A DNA stretch of 64,000 nt from JAWWPG01 sp033850885 (GTDB lineage: Bacteria > Actinomycetota > Actinomycetes > Propionibacteriales > Nocardioidaceae), in the NCBI GenBank assembly GCA_033850885.1, contig JAWWPG010000030.1:1-64000 (forward strand). The letters run 5' to 3'. The notes below the pieces were generated by a model. That model searched no databases and was not told where the DNA came from. It was given only the letters and a program-made list of their open reading frames with translations. The translations under genes and the position numbers were made by a program. Of this stretch, positions 8,748-17,145 are shown in pieces. Positions within the stretch are counted from its first letter, which is position 1, and each line of letters starts with the position of its first letter.

Positions 8748-9800
8748 TCAGTCGAGACCCGTCGGCTCACCGGACGGCAGCCGGACCCGTAACCGGGCGC
8801 CTCCGCCGGGTGCGAGCTCCACCGTCACCGTGCCCTGGTGGGCCGCGACCAGCCCGGAGACGATGAAGAGGCCGAGCCCGGTCCCGCCCGCTCGGCCGTG
8901 CCTCCAGAACTTGGTGAAGATGCGGGGCCGGATCGCGGCGGGGATGCCCGTCCCCTCGTCGTCGACGACGAGCTCGGCCCCCGACGCGGACGTCTCGGAC
9001 AGCCAGACGGTCACATCGCCCGCTCCGTGCGCAAAGGCGTTCTCCACAAGGTTCGCGAGGACCTGGGCGAGGCGGTCGCGGTCGACCCACACCATGGGGT
9101 CGCCGTCGATGTTGACGACCAGCCGCCGCCCCGCTGGTGGCTGCATCGGCTCGAGCAGCGTGGTGACAACGGGCGCGAGGCGGGTCGGCTCCTTGCGCAC
9201 CGAGAGCCGGCCGGAGTCGATGCGCGCGACGTCGAGCAGCTCGGTGATCAGCCGGGTCAGCCTGTCGGCATCGGCTTCGACGGTCCTCAGCATGAGCAGC
9301 TTCTGCGAGTCGGTGAGCCTGTCCCACTTCGAGATGAGCGTCGAGGTGAAGCCCTTGACCCCGGTCAACGGCGAGCGGAGCTCGTGCGCGACGGTGGCGA
9401 CCAGCTCGGAGCGGCTGCGATCGGCTCTCTCCCGGGCGTTGGCGGTCCGCAAGGACAGCGCCACCCCGGTTACCGGTCCTGCCGGGCGCGGCCGGGCCAG
9501 CTTGACGGTGACCAGCACCTCGCGGCCGGACACCGACCACCACGACGACTCGACGAGCATGGTGCGAAGCGCGAGACCTCGGTACGGGTTGGCACATCGG
9601 TACCACTCGTTGCCGTCGAGGTCCTGCAGTCGCACGACATCGGCCAGCCGGGCGCCTGGCTTCACAACCACCTCGAGCAGCCGGCTCGCCGCGTGGTTGG
9701 CCGCCGTGACCTGGCCCCCCTCGTCAGCAAGTACGACGCCGTCGGGTAGCCGGTCCAGAGCATCCTGCACGGCGTTTCCGAGCCCCCTCGTGTGTCCCAC
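8748..9800 (-). CDS. PAS-domain sensor histidine kinase (orphan)
   Basis: The 350-residue protein has a PAS-like sensor region (about 10-115). A HisKA domain follows with phosphoacceptor His139 in HELRSPLTGVKG, then a HATPase domain with N box NLVENAFAHG, DEGTGIP and GTGLGLFIV. No membrane segment is evident, so it is probably cytosolic, and no response regulator is adjacent. A kinase at this place beside pheS is common in actinobacteria; the signal is unknown. A TAGCGT -10-like hexamer (9810-9815) lies 9 bases before the GTG start, suggesting a very short leader. Confidence 0.85.
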   Translation of the reverse strand: MGHTRGLGNAVQDALDRLPDGVVLADEGGQVTAANHAASRLLEVVVKPGARLADVVRLQDLDGNEWYRCANPYRGLALRTMLVESSWWSVSGREVLVTVKLARPRPAGPVTGVALSLRTANARERADRSRSELVATVAHELRSPLTGVKGFTSTLISKWDRLTDSQKLLMLRTVEADADRLTRLITELLDVARIDSGRLSVRKEPTRLAPVVTTLLEPMQPPAGRRLVVNIDGDPMVWVDRDRLAQVLANLVENAFAHGAGDVTVWLSETSASGAELVVDDEGTGIPAAIRPRIFTKFWRHGRAGGTGLGLFIVSGLVAAHQGTVTVELAPGGGARLRVRLPSGEPTGLD

Positions 9801-9952
9801 AATGGACTCACGCTATCGCGAAAGCAGGCTTCTTCTGCCCTGTTCTTCGCCCTTGGTCGACGTAGTCCGAGGCTCCGGTGTGAGGACGGTCATAGTCCGC
9901 TGAGTGTCCACCCGGATGGGGCCGTTGGTCAGGTGGGCCGGTTTCCCGCGGA

Positions 9953-9958
9953 TACGAT
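9953..9958 (+). promoter_or_regulatory. -10 element of an apparently leaderless gene
   Basis: TACGAT ends 6 bases before the GTG at 9965, so transcription would begin at the start codon itself. No SD is present. No convincing -35 was found. Confidence 0.5.
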
Positions 9959-9964
9959 TGCCTC

Positions 9965-10885
9965 GTGTCCCGACGTCCTTCAGCTGTTGCGCTCGTGCTC
10001 GCGGTCGTGTTCCTCGGCGCGGTCGCCTGCAGCTCGGGTAGCCCAAGCAAGCAACCGGGGACTGGCGGCCAGTCGAACCACCACAACACGAACGGTGGGA
10101 CGTCGAAGCTGAAGCGAGTGAAGGGCAACGGAGGTATCAAGAACGTCTTCGCGAAGACTTCATCGGGAGACAAGGTCTCGTTGTACGCCGCGGCGCCCGG
10201 TCACGAGGTGATGGAGCAGATCTTGAACACCAGCACAAAGAGCTGGTCGGCTCCGATCTCCGTCTTCAAGGATGACACCCGGTTCTGTCATCGCATCAAG
10301 CTGAAGTCCAAGGGGCCGGTCCTTGCTGCCACCGTCGTCTGCTCGATCTCGGCGAAAGACGTCAACGGGGCCCAGTCGAGCTACGTGCTGGCCAGCACCG
10401 ACGGCAAGACGTGGAAGCGCGCCGACCTGCCAGGCGCCAGTGGAAAGCCCAGCGTCTCCCCGTCGGGAAGGTATGTGGCGTGGACCTCACCGTTGAGCTT
10501 CCTGCTGTGGAGTCCGACCGGCGGGGCCTTCACCACGGTCAAGTACACGCAGTCCGCTACCACTCCCGCGGTCGGCGCGATGCAGGACGACGGGACCTTG
10601 CTCATCATCAAGGCCACCTCCGAGAAGCATGGCTTCTGCGTCATCTCCTTCCAGCAGGCCAGCGCCCAGTCTCCGACACCGAGGGCGATCGACTCGACGG
10701 ACCCACAGCCGGACCATCCGCACTGCATGATCACCTCGGCGAAGACCCAGCCCACCGGTGTCATCGCGAACCTCACCCAGACCATGTTGACGACGGTCAA
10801 CGGCAAGAAGTCAGTCCGGACGACGACCTTCGCCTACTCACTCAGGAAGCTGCCCCGAAACGGCAACTGGTACATCAAGCTCTGA
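9965..10885 (+). CDS. putative secreted lipoprotein of unknown function
   Basis: The 306-residue protein has a signal peptide with lipobox LGAVAC, predicting lipidation at Cys22. A Gly/Ser/Asn/His-rich linker and a globular region with repeated WSAP, YVLASTDGKTW and GRYVAWTS segments follow, resembling a small beta-propeller-like fold. I do not recognise the family. It is a lone plus-strand gene whose 3' end overlaps the convergent SpoU methylase gene by 11 bases. Confidence 0.75.
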   Translation: MSRRPSAVALVLAVVFLGAVACSSGSPSKQPGTGGQSNHHNTNGGTSKLKRVKGNGGIKNVFAKTSSGDKVSLYAAAPGHEVMEQILNTSTKSWSAPISVFKDDTRFCHRIKLKSKGPVLAATVVCSISAKDVNGAQSSYVLASTDGKTWKRADLPGASGKPSVSPSGRYVAWTSPLSFLLWSPTGGAFTTVKYTQSATTPAVGAMQDDGTLLIIKATSEKHGFCVISFQQASAQSPTPRAIDSTDPQPDHPHCMITSAKTQPTGVIANLTQTMLTTVNGKKSVRTTTFAYSLRKLPRNGNWYIKL

Positions 10886-11699
10886 TGCTGGGCCGGTCGC
10901 TCCGGCTGCGCTGGGCGCGGGCGGTCGCGTACAGGCACACCGCAGCGGCGGTGGCGACGTTCAGACTCTCGGCCCTGCCGTAGATCGGTACGGCGACCAC
11001 CTCGTCGGCCAGCCGGGCTTCGTCCGCAGGGAGTCCCCAAGCCTCGTTGCCGAACACCCAGCCGACCGGACCCGTGAGTCGCCCGGTGTCCAGTAGGTCG
11101 TCCAGGGTCGTCCCGCCACCGGCGCTGGCCGCGAGCACCGTGAACCCCCTTGCTTTCAAGGTCTTTACCACATCGGGCATCACCGTACCGGTCACCATGG
11201 GCAGGTGGAAGATCGACCCGGCGCTCGCGCGAACCGCCTTGTCGTTGTAGGGATCCACCGACGAGCCGGAGAAGACGACAGCGTCCGCACCGGCGGCGTC
11301 CGCGCACCTCAGCAGACTGCCGGCGTTGCCCGGATCGCGGACATGCGCACCGACGGCGACCAGCTGGGAGCCTTCGGAGACCGCATCGGTCAGCGGAACG
11401 TCCACGAAGCCGCAGACGGCGACGATCCCTTGTGGCGTGACGCTGCCGACCAGGGATGCGACCGCCGCGTCGGTGCTGACCCGTATGTCGACCGCGGCAG
11501 CCACCGCCAGCGCGGCGATGTCCGGGTGGCGCTCCACCGCCTCGGCGGTGGCGAAGACCTCGCTCACGCACCCGGGTACGGCCAAGGCCTCGCGTACGGC
11601 CTGGGGACCCTCGGCGAGGAACCGCCGGGCGTCGGCACGGAAACCCCGCCGGGTGAGCCGCCGGGCCTGCTTGACCCGCGCGGGCTGCTCAGGACTCAG
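10875..11699 (-). CDS. SpoU/TrmH-family RNA 2'-O-methyltransferase
   Basis: The SPOUT methylase has motif 1 GAHVRDPGNAGSLLRCADAAG, motif 2 GWVFGNEAWGLP and motif 3 IYGRAESLNVATAAAVCLY. The fold binds SAM in a trefoil knot and modifies a ribose in rRNA or tRNA. The first canonical start (TTG 11585) would remove the family-like N-terminal part (RRFLAEGPQAVREALA). The frame is open through that part to CTG 11699, which overlaps the rplT stop as CTGA. That gives 274 residues, a normal length. It is the last gene of infC-rpmI-rplT-methylase, a common order. Confidence 0.88.
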   Translation of the reverse strand: MSPEQPARVKQARRLTRRGFRADARRFLAEGPQAVREALAVPGCVSEVFATAEAVERHPDIAALAVAAAVDIRVSTDAAVASLVGSVTPQGIVAVCGFVDVPLTDAVSEGSQLVAVGAHVRDPGNAGSLLRCADAAGADAVVFSGSSVDPYNDKAVRASAGSIFHLPMVTGTVMPDVVKTLKARGFTVLAASAGGGTTLDDLLDTGRLTGPVGWVFGNEAWGLPADEARLADEVVAVPIYGRAESLNVATAAAVCLYATARAQRSRSDRPSIRA

Positions 11700-12088
11700 G
11701 AGGCGGCCGCTTCGGGCTGCGGGCTCTCCTGGGCCGGGACGTTCGCCTTTGCCAGCACGACGAGCTGTGCAAAGGCACCTGAGTCGTTGACGGCAAGGTC
11801 AGCGAGGATCTTGCGGTCGACCTCGACACCTGCCCCCCGCAGCCCCTGGATGAACCTGTTGTAGGTCATCCCCTCGGCCCGGGCGGCTGCGTTGATGCGC
11901 TGGATCCAGAGCTTGCGGAACTCGCCCTTCTTGGCCTTGCGGTCGCGGTAGCTGTAGACCAGCGAGTGGGCCACCTGCTCCTTGGCCTTGCGGTAGAGCC
12001 TCGACCGCTGGCCTCGGTAGCCGGCGGCCAGCTCGAGGGTCTCTCGTCTCTTCTTGTGGGCGTTGACCGCCCTCTTGACGCGTGCCAC
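11696..12088 (-). CDS. rplT: 50S ribosomal protein L20
   Basis: The 130-residue L20 begins MARVKRAVNAHKKRRETL and contains the conserved YRGQRSRLYRKAKEQV and EGMTYNRFIQGL. An acidic, alanine-rich tail extends it slightly beyond the usual 117-120 residues. It lies downstream of rpmI. Confidence 0.97.
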   Translation of the reverse strand: MARVKRAVNAHKKRRETLELAAGYRGQRSRLYRKAKEQVAHSLVYSYRDRKAKKGEFRKLWIQRINAAARAEGMTYNRFIQGLRGAGVEVDRKILADLAVNDSGAFAQLVVLAKANVPAQESPQPEAAAS

Positions 12089-12142
12089 TTCTACTCCTTG
12101 TGGTTCGTTGGGGTGTCGCGCATGTCAGGCACGAGCCACTTC

Positions 12143-12337
12143 CTACCTGCCGAGCATCTTCTTGATCCGCTTGGCATCCGTCTTGTCGACCTCGGTGGTG
12201 CCGCTCATCCGGCGGGTCATGGTCGAGGGCTTCTTCTCCAGGTTGTGGCGCTTCCCCGACTTCTGGCGGAGGATCCTGCCGGAACCCGTGACCCTCACAC
12301 GTTTCCCGATTCCTGAGTGGCGCTTCATCTTCGGCAT
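12143..12337 (-). CDS. rpmI: 50S ribosomal protein L35
   Basis: The 64-residue protein starts MPKMKRHSGIGKRVRVTGSG and matches L35 along its whole length, ending KTDAKRIKKMLGR. The reading frame is open further upstream, but only the ATG at 12337 fits the family. It lies between infC and rplT. Confidence 0.97.
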   Translation of the reverse strand: MPKMKRHSGIGKRVRVTGSGRILRQKSGKRHNLEKKPSTMTRRMSGTTEVDKTDAKRIKKMLGR

Positions 12338-12401
12338 GGGCCGTCTCCGTCTCTCGAGCGCCCGACCTGTTGGTGGGCGCGCTGTTCGCTGGTTGCTGCG
12401 G

Positions 12402-13079
12402 TCACATGTCGGGGTCGAGGCTCTCCGAGCGGCGTCGTTCCCTGCGCGGCTCATCGGCTGCCTCCGTCGACCTCTCCGTTCGTTCTGCCTGCTCGGCGTC
12501 CCGATCGGCGGCCCGTACGGCGGCCTTGCGGTCACGCTCCGCCCTGGCGTCGGCCCTGGCCTCCGCCTTCTTCTTGTGCGGGCCGAGGACCATGATCATG
12601 TTGCGACCGTCCTGCTTCGGCGCCGACTCTACGAAACCGAGGTCCTCGACGTCTCCCGCGAGGCGCTGCAGCAGCCGGAACCCGAGCTCGGGCCTCGACT
12701 GCTCGCGGCCCCGGAACATGATCGTGATCTTGACCTTGTCGCCCTGCCTGAGGAAGCGCACGACGTGACCCTTCTTGGTCTCGTAGTCGTGCGAGTCGAT
12801 CTTCGGGCGGAGCTTCATCTCCTTGATGACCGTGTTGGTCTGGTTGCGTCGCGTCTCGCGAGCCTTCTGCGCGTTCTCGTACTTGAACTTCCCGTAGTCC
12901 ATGAGCTTGCAGACCGGCGGACGGGCCGTCGGCGCAACCTCCACGAGATCGAGATCGGCCTCCTGGGCGAGGCGTAAGGCGTCGTCGATACGGACGATCC
13001 CCACCTGCTCACCGTTGGGCCCGACGAGCCGGACCTCCGGAACCCGAATCCGGTCGTTGACGCGTAGCTCTGTGCTGAT
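12402..13079 (-). CDS. infC: translation initiation factor IF-3 with a likely AUC start
   Basis: The 225-residue IF-3 has the N-terminal domain RVNDRIRVPEVRLVGPNGEQVGIV, the linker region and the C-terminal RNA-binding domain. A basic/acidic tail of about 45 residues follows and is typical of actinobacteria. The SD AGGAGG ends 4 bases before ATC at 13079, and no ATG or GTG lies between that SD and the conserved protein. An AUU/AUC-type start is the classic basis of IF-3 autoregulation. The open frame to 13139 crosses the SD and is not translated by this reading. A leader of over 200 bases precedes it. Confidence 0.94.
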   Translation of the reverse strand: MSTELRVNDRIRVPEVRLVGPNGEQVGIVRIDDALRLAQEADLDLVEVAPTARPPVCKLMDYGKFKYENAQKARETRRNQTNTVIKEMKLRPKIDSHDYETKKGHVVRFLRQGDKVKITIMFRGREQSRPELGFRLLQRLAGDVEDLGFVESAPKQDGRNMIMVLGPHKKKAEARADARAERDRKAAVRAADRDAEQAERTERSTEAADEPRRERRRSESLDPDM

Positions 13080-13388
13080 GTGTCCTCCTGTTGTCGTGCA
13101 CCTGGTCGGGACCGGCCGCGGCTCACGCAGAAAGCACAATGGCGGCCTCCGCGTAGACGCTGGAAGCCACCACGAGACGGGCCGCCGAGCGACCCGCGAC
13201 CGTGACCCGACGACTCCGGCCGTACCCTCCGGAGAGAGGCGGCACTGCGTCGATGCGGGTGGGAGATGGCCTCCACTTGGAGCCGGCGGTTGTCAGGTAC
13301 GACGCCCGCCGACCGGTCCGAAAGCGATTCTACCCCCACGGATCAGCAGGTCGCGAACTCGCCTTCGGCGATGTGTCACGCTAGAGCG
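13080..13388. promoter_or_regulatory. infC leader and divergent promoter region
   Basis: This non-coding stretch lies between infC (minus) and the plus-strand membrane protein gene. On the minus strand TAGAAT (13327-13332) is a plausible -10 and would give a leader of about 240 bases. The leader contains GGCTCC-AAG-TGGAGGCC near 13265-13285, which can fold back on itself, and ends in AGGAGG at the infC start. No clear -35 or known riboswitch was recognised. Confidence 0.45.
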
Positions 13389-13811
13389 GTGAGCTACAAC
13401 ACCTTCGTCTGGCTGCCGAACGCGCTGGTCCTCACCGCCCTGTTGGCCGCTGTGGCGGTGTGGCGATGGCGCCGCAAGGGGGCCCTCGTCGGGCTGCGCT
13501 GGGTGGGTGTCGCGATGCTTCCTCTCGCGCTCTACGCCCTCGGCTTGTTCCAGCTCATCTGGACCGTCTCGCTGGCGGTCTCGCGGTTCGCGACCGGGTT
13601 CGTCTTCCGGCCGTCCGTGTGGTTCGGCCTGGTCTTCGCGCTCGTCGCCGTCGCCCTCATCGTGCTCCCCCGGAAGGTCGAACGCCGGCTCGGCGGGGCG
13701 ACGACGCCGGCGCCCAAGCAGATCACCCGTTCGAAGGGCCGCAGCAGCGCCGGCGACGACGACGACATGAGGGAGATCGAGGAGATCCTCAAGAAGCACG
13801 GGCTTGGCTGA
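13389..13811 (+). CDS. small integral membrane protein, actinobacterial conserved type
   Basis: The 140-residue protein has three hydrophobic segments (about 8-24, 38-66 and 80-98). A charged cytosolic tail follows, ending DDDDMREIEEILKKHGLG. It starts at GTG 13389. The upstream open frame has no protein-like character. The stop overlaps the next gene's TTG start region, so the two are probably co-translated. No function is recognised; the acidic tail with a terminal amphipathic helix suggests a partner-binding element. Confidence 0.7.
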   Translation: MSYNTFVWLPNALVLTALLAAVAVWRWRRKGALVGLRWVGVAMLPLALYALGLFQLIWTVSLAVSRFATGFVFRPSVWFGLVFALVAVALIVLPRKVERRLGGATTPAPKQITRSKGRSSAGDDDDMREIEEILKKHGLG

Positions 13812-14391
13812 CGCCTCCGACGGGTCGACGTCCGACGGCTGGCTGGCCGGCCGGCTGGCGTCCGAATTGCTGAGCCGACCACCTCGGATCAGGTCGACGA
13901 GGCTGCTGGCCATCGACGGGCCCGCCGGTTCGGGGAAGACGAGCCACGCCCACGCCGCGGCACAGCGCCTCGTTGCCATGGATCTGAGCGCAGCCGTGCT
14001 GGACCTGGACGAGCTGTACGACGGCTGGACCGGCCTGAACCCGGAGCTTGAGCAGCGGGTCCTCCGCCAGGTCCTCCTCCCGCTGGTCCAGGGCCGGCGG
14101 GCGCGATGGCAGCAGTACGACTGGCAACGCGGCGCTTTCAACGGGTGGCGTGAGATGCAGCCGCCTGACGTTCTCGTGCTCGAGGGTTGCGGTGCCGGGG
14201 CGCTGTGCTATGCGACGTACACGGCCCTCCTGGTGTGGCTGGAGGCGCCGCCCGACGTACGGGTGGCACGTGCGGTCAGGCGCGACGGTGAGCAGGTCCT
14301 CGAGCACTGGGTCGCGTGGTCGACGGGCGAGGAGCGGCACTTCGCCGCCAACCACACCCGCGGCCGCGCCGACGTCCTCGTCCGCACCTGA
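13804..14391 (+). CDS. P-loop nucleotide kinase-like protein (uridine kinase type)
   Basis: The 195-residue protein has Walker A LLAIDGPAGSGKT at about 36-48. LDLDELYDGW follows in the position of the substrate-binding segment of uridine/panthothenate-type kinases, and PPDVLVLEGCG corresponds to Walker B. The lid-like region contains RAVRRDGE. The TTG start overlaps the previous gene by 8 bases. The substrate is unknown. A nucleoside kinase would fit the pyrimidine theme of the window, but that is only suggestive. Confidence 0.7.
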   Translation: MADASDGSTSDGWLAGRLASELLSRPPRIRSTRLLAIDGPAGSGKTSHAHAAAQRLVAMDLSAAVLDLDELYDGWTGLNPELEQRVLRQVLLPLVQGRRARWQQYDWQRGAFNGWREMQPPDVLVLEGCGAGALCYATYTALLVWLEAPPDVRVARAVRRDGEQVLEHWVAWSTGEERHFAANHTRGRADVLVRT

Positions 14392-14395
14392 GGCG

Positions 14396-15553
14396 TCACC
14401 GACCGGGTGCGTCGCTGTGGGGCGGCCGGAAACCGGTTGGCTCGCCCTCCCCCAGGTCGACGATCGCGGCCACCGGCCCGCCGCCGTCCGGCCCCTGGTG
14501 GGCGGCCGACACCGACACGAACACCGCCGGGTCGCCGGTCACCGCGGCGGCCACCCCGCCGACGCACGCCTTGATCTGCCGGTGCCAGTGCACGTCGGAG
14601 TCGTCGAGCATGGCGTTACGCCGGCCGTGGACCTGACCGTCCTGGGACACCTCACACTTGAGGAACACGTTGACGAGGCGACCGTCCAGATCGGACGTCC
14701 GGGGGCGCTCCGGCAGCGGAAGTCCCGCATCCCGGACCGCCGCCCAGATGCCGTCCTGGTCGAGAGCGTCACGCATCACGGAGTGACCGATGCGGTAGCG
14801 ACCTCCGACGCCACGCGTGTTCCCGACGACGACCACCTGGGCCCGGTCCAGCTCGACCCCGGAGGAGCACGAGGCGACCTTCGAGAACAGCGACCTGTCA
14901 TGGAGCACGGCGGCGTCGCCCGGCACCTCGATCTCACCGAGCGCGACGGCGATCCCGAGGGCCGTGCAGCCGTTGGACAGGTCCATCGACTGGTGGGTGT
15001 CCTCGGTCCACACGGTCTCGCCGCGTGCCTTCGCGTCCCGGATCGTGTGGATCGTGAGCAACGGCGTCTTGGTCTGCACGTAGTGGACGTCCGACGGGTC
15101 GTCGATCCCCGCTCGCGACATGGCGACGCCGACAGCGTCGGCCACCTTCTCGATCATGGCCCGGCGTCCGATGTCCTCGGGTCTGAGCCGCTCGCTCATC
15201 GCGTACCCGACGGTCAGCCGCGGCTCGTCGCTCTGCTCGGCCCGGTCCGCGGGGATGGTCGCGAAGATCGTGGCATGCGGGCTGATGACCCCGTCGGTCC
15301 CGCCGGACCACACGATCGGGACCTGGTCGACCGCGTCTGCGCGCCGGGTCCCCTTGGCCAGCAGCACCTCCCGGAAAGCCTGGTCGGCGATGATCCGGGT
15401 GTAGTCGTTGACCCCACCGTTGCCCTCGGTCTTGCCGATCACGGCGATCACCCGGTCGGCCTCGATCACCCCGGAGTCGACAAGCTCGGCGAGCCCGCTC
15501 GCGTCCGAGACGTGCCCGAGCGTCACCTTGCGGACCTCGATCGCTTCCGGCAT
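14396..15553 (-). CDS. ring-opening amidohydrolase (barbiturase / cyanuric acid hydrolase family)
   Basis: The protein belongs to the AtzD/barbiturase fold, which opens barbiturate or cyanurate rings using three Ser-Lys dyads. Visible are GKTEGNGGVNDYTR with Lys41, VWSGGTDG with Ser83, YVQTKTPL, VASCSSGVELDRAQVVVVGN and the C-terminal VSVSAAHQGPDGGGP. The ATG at 15553 has AGGAG nine bases upstream; an ATG at 15571 overlaps the carbamate kinase stop and is the alternative. Barbiturase is the more likely activity given the uracil permease and Mo-hydroxylase in the region, but sequence alone does not separate it from cyanuric acid hydrolase. Confidence 0.88.
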   Translation of the reverse strand: MPEAIEVRKVTLGHVSDASGLAELVDSGVIEADRVIAVIGKTEGNGGVNDYTRIIADQAFREVLLAKGTRRADAVDQVPIVWSGGTDGVISPHATIFATIPADRAEQSDEPRLTVGYAMSERLRPEDIGRRAMIEKVADAVGVAMSRAGIDDPSDVHYVQTKTPLLTIHTIRDAKARGETVWTEDTHQSMDLSNGCTALGIAVALGEIEVPGDAAVLHDRSLFSKVASCSSGVELDRAQVVVVGNTRGVGGRYRIGHSVMRDALDQDGIWAAVRDAGLPLPERPRTSDLDGRLVNVFLKCEVSQDGQVHGRRNAMLDDSDVHWHRQIKACVGGVAAAVTGDPAVFVSVSAAHQGPDGGGPVAAIVDLGEGEPTGFRPPHSDAPGR

Positions 15554-15567
15554 GGAGTGCTCTCCTG

Positions 15568-16512
15568 TCATGGGGCGTCCTGGGGTACGACGACGGTGCC
15601 GGCCGTGGCGGCTGCTCCCGCGACGATGTTGTCGAGGCTGGTGATGATGCCCGGTCGCCCCGCGTTCTCGACGAAGCGGCAGACCGCCTCGACCTTGGGG
15701 CCCATCGACCCACTGCCGAAGTAGCCCTCCGTCAGGTAGCGGCGCATCTCGGTGACACCGACCCGACCGAGCGCCCTCGCGTCCGGCGTGCCGAACCCAT
15801 GGACGGCGTTGTCGACGTCCGTCGCGATGACGAGCCGGTCGACCTCGACGGACCGGGCCAGCAGGGCAGCCCCCAGATCCTTGTCGATGACGGCCTCCAC
15901 GCCGCGAACAGAGCCGTCGGCATCGCGCACCACAGGAATCCCGCCGCCCCCGTTCCCGACGACGATGAAGCCTGCCTGCACCAGGGCGGAGATGGCCGGC
16001 GCGTCGAGGATCTCGCGCGGCTCGGGTGAGGCGACGACGCGGCGCCAGCCTCGTGCTCCGAAGTCCGCGAACGCCTGCCCATGGGCGATCAGGTCAGCCG
16101 CCTCGTCCCTGCTGACATAGCGGCCGATCGGCTTCGTGGGGCTGGTGAAGGCGGCGTCGTCGGCGTCCACGACGGTCCGCGTGACGAGTGCGGCGGTTGC
16201 TCGACGTACCCCCTGCGACGCCAAGGCGGCCTCGAGGGCGTCGAGCAGGACGAAGCCGAGCGTGGCCTGCGTCTGTGCGACACACCAGTCCAGCGGGACC
16301 GGGGGGACGACGGCCGCCGCCAGGTCGTTCTTGACCAGCAGGTTGCCGACCTGAGGGCCGTTGCCGTGGGTCATGACGACGTCCCAGCCGCTCACGACGA
16401 GGTCCGCGACGGACTTCATCGCGCGCTCGGCCGCCGCGATCTGCTCGTCGGCTCGCGCACTCCCGCCGGGACCCGTCAGCGCGTTGCCGCCGAGCGCGAC
16501 CAGCACCCTCAT
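15568..16512 (-). CDS. arcC: carbamate kinase
   Basis: The 314-residue amino-acid-kinase-family enzyme has VALGGNAL at the N-terminus, MTHGNGPQVGN, FIVVGNGGGGIPVV and the late GSMGPKVEA. It converts carbamoyl phosphate plus ADP to ATP, CO2 and ammonia, or the reverse. No arginine deiminase is present, so it is unlikely to serve an ADI pathway. It overlaps the ring-opening amidohydrolase region and, with the FdrA/DUF1116/DUF2877 operon 20 kb away, could capture carbamoyl phosphate released from ureides as ATP. Confidence 0.92.
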   Translation of the reverse strand: MRVLVALGGNALTGPGGSARADEQIAAAERAMKSVADLVVSGWDVVMTHGNGPQVGNLLVKNDLAAAVVPPVPLDWCVAQTQATLGFVLLDALEAALASQGVRRATAALVTRTVVDADDAAFTSPTKPIGRYVSRDEAADLIAHGQAFADFGARGWRRVVASPEPREILDAPAISALVQAGFIVVGNGGGGIPVVRDADGSVRGVEAVIDKDLGAALLARSVEVDRLVIATDVDNAVHGFGTPDARALGRVGVTEMRRYLTEGYFGSGSMGPKVEAVCRFVENAGRPGIITSLDNIVAGAAATAGTVVVPQDAP

Positions 16513-16513
16513 C

Positions 16514-16541
16514 GCAGGCCTCGCGCCGTGTCGCGGCCTGC
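16514..16541. promoter_or_regulatory. inverted repeat over the arcC translation start region
   Basis: GCAGGCC (16514-16520) and GGCCTGC (16535-16541) form a 7-bp inverted repeat immediately upstream of the arcC ATG. The left arm covers the GAGG likely used as SD. It could be an operator or an mRNA hairpin that masks the ribosome site. Confidence 0.4.
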
Positions 16542-16652
16542 GTCACTCACCGGCATGTCCCTTGTCTAGCACCTGTCGGCACCCGCCCAGCCTTCCCGGT
16601 GCCCTCAGCCGCTTCTTATCCAGCCCTTAGGTCGGCCTGTCAGACTACCGGC

Positions 16653-17138
16653 GTGAGACCCTCGGAGCCCCCCATCCTCGGGCGACACCTGGTCGTCGTG
16701 CACAACACGGACAGCGGCCTGGTGACCGGCGCGGTGGGTGCCTGGAAACGTCTCAAGAGCCCGGACACGTTCCCGTGTGCGCTGTGCTCGCTGACGAGGG
16801 GGGTGCGCGGGGTCAACCCCACCTGGCAGAGGCATCTCGACACGCTGTCCGAGCCGGTGCACACCCTCAGCCGAGACCAGTTCCGCGCCGAGCACGCCTC
16901 GTCGTCGTGGCGCAACCTCAACCTTCCCGTCATCCTGCTGCAGACCGGGTCCAAGATCGAGAAGCTGGTGTCCGCTGCTGAGATCCGCAAGACCTCGTCG
17001 GTCAAGGAGCTCATCAACAAGCTCGACGCCGCGCTGCTCGCCCATCCGCGTGATGTTCCGACTCCTGCGAGCCAGGCGCAGACCCTGGCGAAGACTCGCG
17101 GTTCCCGGCAGCGCCGGCCGTCCGTCGAGGGTCGATAA
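16653..17138 (+). CDS. conserved protein of unknown function with HNTDSG and CALC motifs
   Basis: The 161-residue protein begins with a short strand followed by VVVHNTDSG and FPCALCSLTRG, a combination I associate with a widespread uncharacterised bacterial family. The CxxC pair could bind metal or be redox-active. The basic C-terminal tail is low complexity. The GTG start at 16653 has CAGACT six bases upstream and no SD, suggesting leaderless transcription. The gene converges with the HEAT-like gene ending at 17146. Confidence 0.65.
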   Translation: MRPSEPPILGRHLVVVHNTDSGLVTGAVGAWKRLKSPDTFPCALCSLTRGVRGVNPTWQRHLDTLSEPVHTLSRDQFRAEHASSSWRNLNLPVILLQTGSKIEKLVSAAEIRKTSSVKELINKLDAALLAHPRDVPTPASQAQTLAKTRGSRQRRPSVEGR

Positions 17139-17145
17139 GGCTGGC

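Noticed and set aside
15568..16512. Arginine deiminase pathway role for carbamate kinase
   Set aside because: No arcA or arginine/ornithine antiporter is present; the adjacent gene is a ring-opening amidohydrolase.
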